IMG/VR virus record: IMGVR_UViG_3300033153_001772
Location: 1 to 25,666 of that record
Source of the DNA: a virus
Strand: one strand, 5' to 3'
DNA length: 25,666 nt
Below the pieces are notes generated by a model. That model saw only the letters and a program-made list of their open reading frames with translations. It was not told where the DNA came from and searched no databases. The translations under genes were made by a program, and so were the position numbers. Below are positions 22,645 to 25,666 of the stretch, in pieces (position 1 is the first letter of the stretch; the number at the start of each line of letters is the position of its first letter).

Positions 22645-24285
22645 ATGAGTAAAATTACAATCGATTTATCGGGAATAGGAGGTCTAGCACCAAAGTTTAA
22701 CGGTGATATGGACAGAACAGTAGCAACACCAAACTTGCGTTACATTGGTAATGACAATCAAATGGCTGATGGTATCTACAATCCCCTAAGAAGATATGGT
22801 TATCTTTCCCCTGCCAATGCCACAATGGCAAGCTTAACCTTTACTGGTGGTACTCATGACTCCAACCTAACAACAGGTATATATGATAGTGTAAATGATG
22901 ATTTTTATATTGGAGGAGCTGACCGACAAATATGGCAAGGAGATACTTTAGATGATACTCAGTTACAACAAAAAATAGACCTAGGTGCAACTGGAACTCC
23001 ACATATCTATGACCTAGAAATCTACCAACTAAATGATGTTAGAAAACTATTCTATGTCTATGAGACAGGTGGTAAGTTAGAGGTTGGAACAGCAACACTA
23101 CCTTTTGCCTCTGCTAACAGTGATTGGCTTTCAACAGATGTCGCCAATACTATCGACAACACTTTATCAGCAGACTCATATCCATTTATGAGAGTAGCTG
23201 ACAATGGCTTTGCTTATATCTTTGAGTCTAACAATATTCATAAACTAGATGGTACTGCTTCTGGTGGAGCTAACGGAACAATGACAGCTAACGTCATTCA
23301 ATTCCCTGCTTACTTTCAAATAATAGATGCTATAGACTACAGAGGTAAGTTGTATGTAGTTATTCAACATACAACAAAAGTATACTCAAATAATTCTTTA
23401 ATTGTATTTAATAAGAGAGTTGGAGTATACATTTGGGATAGGTTCTCTTCCATTGTTAATATGAGAGATTACATTCCTGTTGAAGGTGTCCGAGAGATAC
23501 AAAGGATTTATGTAAGTCCTCAAGGTGACCTAAGAATAATGACAGCAAGCTCAGAGGCTATGGCTCAGATAAGAAGTTTCAATGGCTCTACCTTCAAAGT
23601 TATAGAAGAAATAGGTTATCATGCTGGTATAGGTAGACACCTTGATTCATTGACAAACACATCTAATATGACAATGTGGCTTGGTACAGATGGTATCTTA
23701 TATGCACAAGGTAAACTAACCCATAGAGACAAAGAAGCTGTCTACAAGATAGGAGATACCGCTATTGTAACTTATAGTATGAGTACTCCTGGTGTGGTTC
23801 TATTCGGTGGTGCTAATACAGATAGTAGTAGTGGAAATTGCAAAGCAACAAAGAATGGACTCTTTCTTGGCTACATGGACTCCTCTGCAGCTAAATACGC
23901 TAAAGAGTGGGATATATATGGTACTGGTTCTGATGGTGTAGTAGCCAAGCAAGCACAAGGAGATGTTTACTCACTGGTTAAATTCTTACCACAGATGTCT
24001 AACATTAACCACATTGACCTATATATGTTTCCTGGTAGTGGTTCTGGTGCAACAGCAATTGGCACACTAAAGATTTACTTTAACCAATCTACTACTCCAT
24101 GGGCTTCTAAGACAATTACACAAGGAGATAGTGCTTTAGGGTACAAACGAATAGAGATAAATGAACAATACATAAACTCAGTTCAACTTGAGGTGGAGTA
24201 TCCAACAGCTAGTAGTATTGGTACAACAGACTTTGCTCCCTCATTTTGTGTCGTAGATTATTCTCCTACTAATACTAAAGGTTAA
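22645..24285 (+). CDS. Tail protein, beta-propeller plus beta-sandwich
   Basis: 546 residues from ATG 22645 (MSKITIDLSGIGG), chosen because the longer TTG start overlaps the preceding gene. Residues 40-420 show repeated strand pairs ending in Gly-Asn/Asp turns (NGFAYIFESNNIHKLDG, GKLYVVIQHTTKVYS), suggesting a propeller; residues 430-546 look like a beta sandwich. Similar proteins lie beside the adaptor gene in short-tailed phages and form part of the tail or stabilise packaged DNA. The specific assignment is inference; the virion role is likely. Confidence 0.6.
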   Translation: MSKITIDLSGIGGLAPKFNGDMDRTVATPNLRYIGNDNQMADGIYNPLRRYGYLSPANATMASLTFTGGTHDSNLTTGIYDSVNDDFYIGGADRQIWQGDTLDDTQLQQKIDLGATGTPHIYDLEIYQLNDVRKLFYVYETGGKLEVGTATLPFASANSDWLSTDVANTIDNTLSADSYPFMRVADNGFAYIFESNNIHKLDGTASGGANGTMTANVIQFPAYFQIIDAIDYRGKLYVVIQHTTKVYSNNSLIVFNKRVGVYIWDRFSSIVNMRDYIPVEGVREIQRIYVSPQGDLRIMTASSEAMAQIRSFNGSTFKVIEEIGYHAGIGRHLDSLTNTSNMTMWLGTDGILYAQGKLTHRDKEAVYKIGDTAIVTYSMSTPGVVLFGGANTDSSSGNCKATKNGLFLGYMDSSAAKYAKEWDIYGTGSDGVVAKQAQGDVYSLVKFLPQMSNINHIDLYMFPGSGSGATAIGTLKIYFNQSTTPWASKTITQGDSALGYKRIEINEQYINSVQLEVEYPTASSIGTTDFAPSFCVVDYSPTNTKG

Positions 24286-24289
24286 TATT

Positions 24290-24850
24290 ATGACAAATAT
24301 AGGACAATTTCAAAAAGGACACACACCATGGATAAAAGGAAAAACTAAAATAGATTTTCCTCAACTGCGTGGTGGAAGAAAAAAGGGCTTTATTCCTTGG
24401 AATAAAGGAAAAAAAATGTCAGAAGAGTATTGTGAAGGATGTAGGAAAATAAACTTAGGAAGAAAGGCATCGGAAGAAACAAAGAAAAAATTATCATTAA
24501 TGAGACGTGGCAGTGATAATGCTAATTGGAAAGGTGGTATAACACCATTGATATTATCTTGTAGAACCTGTATAAAATATAAAGAGTGGCATCAATCTGT
24601 CTTTGAAAGAGATAATTGGACTTGTCAAGAATGTGGGAAAAATGGAGGTATTGTCGCACATCATATTAAACAGTTTGCACAAATATTTTATGACAACAAC
24701 TTAAAGACAATAAAAGAATCTTTAAATTGTACGGAGCTGTGGGATATAACAAATGGTTTAACTGTATGTGTAAGATGTCATAAGGAGATATTTCACCCCA
24801 ATGGAAACCAATACCAACCTACATTAGAGGCAACAGGGACAAAAGGATAA
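24290..24850 (+). CDS. NUMOD3-HNH homing endonuclease
   Basis: 186 residues. The first half holds repeated basic DNA-binding motifs of the NUMOD3 kind: KGHTPWIKGK, KKGFIPWNKGKKMSEE and GRKASEETKKKLS. An HNH domain follows: VFERDNWTCQECGKNG, VAHHIKQFAQI, then NGLTVCVRCHKEIF with two CxxC pairs for zinc. Both the HH pair and the Asn/His helix are present, so it may be active. Gene is free-standing, 4 bases after the preceding stop. It is richer in AAA codons than its neighbours, suggesting transfer. Confidence 0.9.
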   Translation: MTNIGQFQKGHTPWIKGKTKIDFPQLRGGRKKGFIPWNKGKKMSEEYCEGCRKINLGRKASEETKKKLSLMRRGSDNANWKGGITPLILSCRTCIKYKEWHQSVFERDNWTCQECGKNGGIVAHHIKQFAQIFYDNNLKTIKESLNCTELWDITNGLTVCVRCHKEIFHPNGNQYQPTLEATGTKG

Positions 24851-24855
24851 CAAAC

Positions 24856-24884
24856 TTTACAATTAATAGAAAAAATGGTATAAT
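24856..24884 (+). promoter_or_regulatory. Promoter of the adaptor gene
   Basis: TTTACA (24856-24861), 17-base spacer, TATAAT (24879-24884), with TGG extension. Predicted start near 24891 is 3 bases before ATG 24894: leaderless. Confidence 0.75.
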
Positions 24885-24893
24885 CAAAACAAC

Positions 24894-25666
24894 ATGGCAC
24901 TAACTTTAGCAACATTAAGTACTGACTGTGACAGTTACATCGGAGACGCTTCAACCGATAGAATTTCTGCTGCACAAAGATTGTCAGCAATATCAGAAGC
25001 AACAGTCGACTTAGCACAAAGATTAAACAACGACCACCAAGTAGCAACACTTGAGTTCGACTTCTTTGACTCGGTTAACTATTATAAATTAACTTCTTCT
25101 TTACCTGACTTTATAGAGCCAACAGACTTGGCTGTGAAAGACAAGGACTACCAAGACTCTTTCCTTACAAGAAAGTCTCCACAAGAGATGAGAGTGGAGA
25201 TAGGTTCAGGCGAGGACGAAGAATGTTATGCTGTAGAGAGACGAGACTCTGACCTTTACTTAATAATAAACCATTCTTCACAGAACAGTGCCACACAAAT
25301 CGCTAAGTTTGATAGCTTAACAGAAGACGGAGCTTGGGCTTTAGATACCACTAACGGTGATGGTACAAACCTTACTGCTGATACCAATGAAATGAAAGAA
25401 GGAGCTGCATCACTTAACTTTGATGTAGATGTCACTCAGTCTGGTAACAACTTAGTTAAACTAGAGAACTCAACATTATCATCATTAGACTTATCAGAAG
25501 ATGAAGACTTATCATCATTTATATTTTGGACTTACCTACCAGATGTCACAAACTTTACTTCGGTCACTCTATATTGGGGGTCTAGTAGCACCGTATATTG
25601 GTCTGCTACTGCGACTACTGATATTGACGGTGCTTCATTCTCAGATGGATGGAATCAAATAGAGAT
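24894..25666 (+). CDS. Probable head-to-tail adaptor, partial
   Basis: 257 codons are visible; the gene runs off the right edge. Residues 1-45 are helical (CDSYIGDASTDRISAAQRLS, then EATVDLAQRLNND), followed by a beta-rich part (VATLEFDFFDSVNYYKLTSS and DFIEPTDLAVK). This order resembles the adaptor/tail-accessory proteins of short-tailed phages such as P22 gp4, which close the portal ring. From about residue 145 a second beta domain (WALDTTNGDGTNLTADTNEM) looks like a jelly-roll sugar-binding domain. A fibre-like role is the alternative. Only moderately sure. Confidence 0.6.
   Translation, partial: MALTLATLSTDCDSYIGDASTDRISAAQRLSAISEATVDLAQRLNNDHQVATLEFDFFDSVNYYKLTSSLPDFIEPTDLAVKDKDYQDSFLTRKSPQEMRVEIGSGEDEECYAVERRDSDLYLIINHSSQNSATQIAKFDSLTEDGAWALDTTNGDGTNLTADTNEMKEGAASLNFDVDVTQSGNNLVKLENSTLSSLDLSEDEDLSSFIFWTYLPDVTNFTSVTLYWGSSSTVYWSATATTDIDGASFSDGWNQIE

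Noticed and set aside
958-24850. General recoding of TAG as a sense codon
   Set aside because: Only one gene has an internal TAG, several others end normally at TAG, and no suppressor tRNA with a CTA anticodon is visible.

Overview
This window is a piece of a tailed bacteriophage genome (order Caudoviricetes). It is AT-rich by eye, and almost every gene lies on the + strand. It carries the packaging and head module (small terminase, large terminase, portal, scaffold, decoration, major capsid protein) followed by tail fibre and adaptor genes. No tape measure, tail tube or sheath gene is visible. A long portal and an apparent head-to-tail adaptor at the right edge suggest a short-tailed phage; this is an inference, because the window is cut. 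No integrase or replication gene is present.

The host looks like a bacterium that starts translation without Shine-Dalgarno sites. Nearly all starts lack an AGGAGG-like site. Eight promoters share one layout: a TTGCAT/TTGACA-like -35, a spacer of exactly 17 bases, and an extended TGnTATAAT -10. At five genes the -10 lies only 6-10 bases before the ATG, which predicts leaderless mRNAs. No gene in the window ends in TGA (about 19 TAA and 6 TAG). This fits a phage adapted to a host that does not use UGA as stop; some Patescibacteria (CPR) read UGA as Gly. The TATAAT-type -10 argues against Bacteroidota. The host call is inference.

Layout. 1-957: non-coding region with hairpins, A6/T6 repeats, DnaA-box-like sites, and promoters firing outward on both strands. 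958-1723: small terminase, a tiny basic protein, and a tRNA-Trp with a shortened D arm. 1732-1883: a consensus promoter feeding a compact, apparently pseudoknotted RNA that I do not recognise. 2260-5127: glutaredoxin and a large terminase whose nuclease active site is split by a LAGLIDADG intein. 5129-10280: small gene, portal, small gene, scaffold, decoration protein, major capsid protein. 10291-11385: an HNH endonuclease with its own leaderless promoter, then a DUF559-type nuclease. 11343-14036: one long beta-repeat structural reading frame broken by a single in-frame TAG. 14131-16454: a membrane-anchored collagen-like protein, two small structural proteins and a coiled-coil protein. 16456-24285: tail fibre, glycosyltransferase, repeat/propeller proteins, a holin-like peptide and a second fibre. 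24290-25666: a NUMOD3/HNH endonuclease and the start of a probable adaptor gene.

Terminase, portal, scaffold and capsid build and fill the head, and the fibre and propeller genes build the host-contact apparatus. Four homing-type nucleases (one intein, three free-standing) interrupt the structural operon. The strongest candidates for something undescribed are the structured RNA at 1767-1883, the leaderless promoter system with TGA avoidance, and the amber codon inside the long structural gene.
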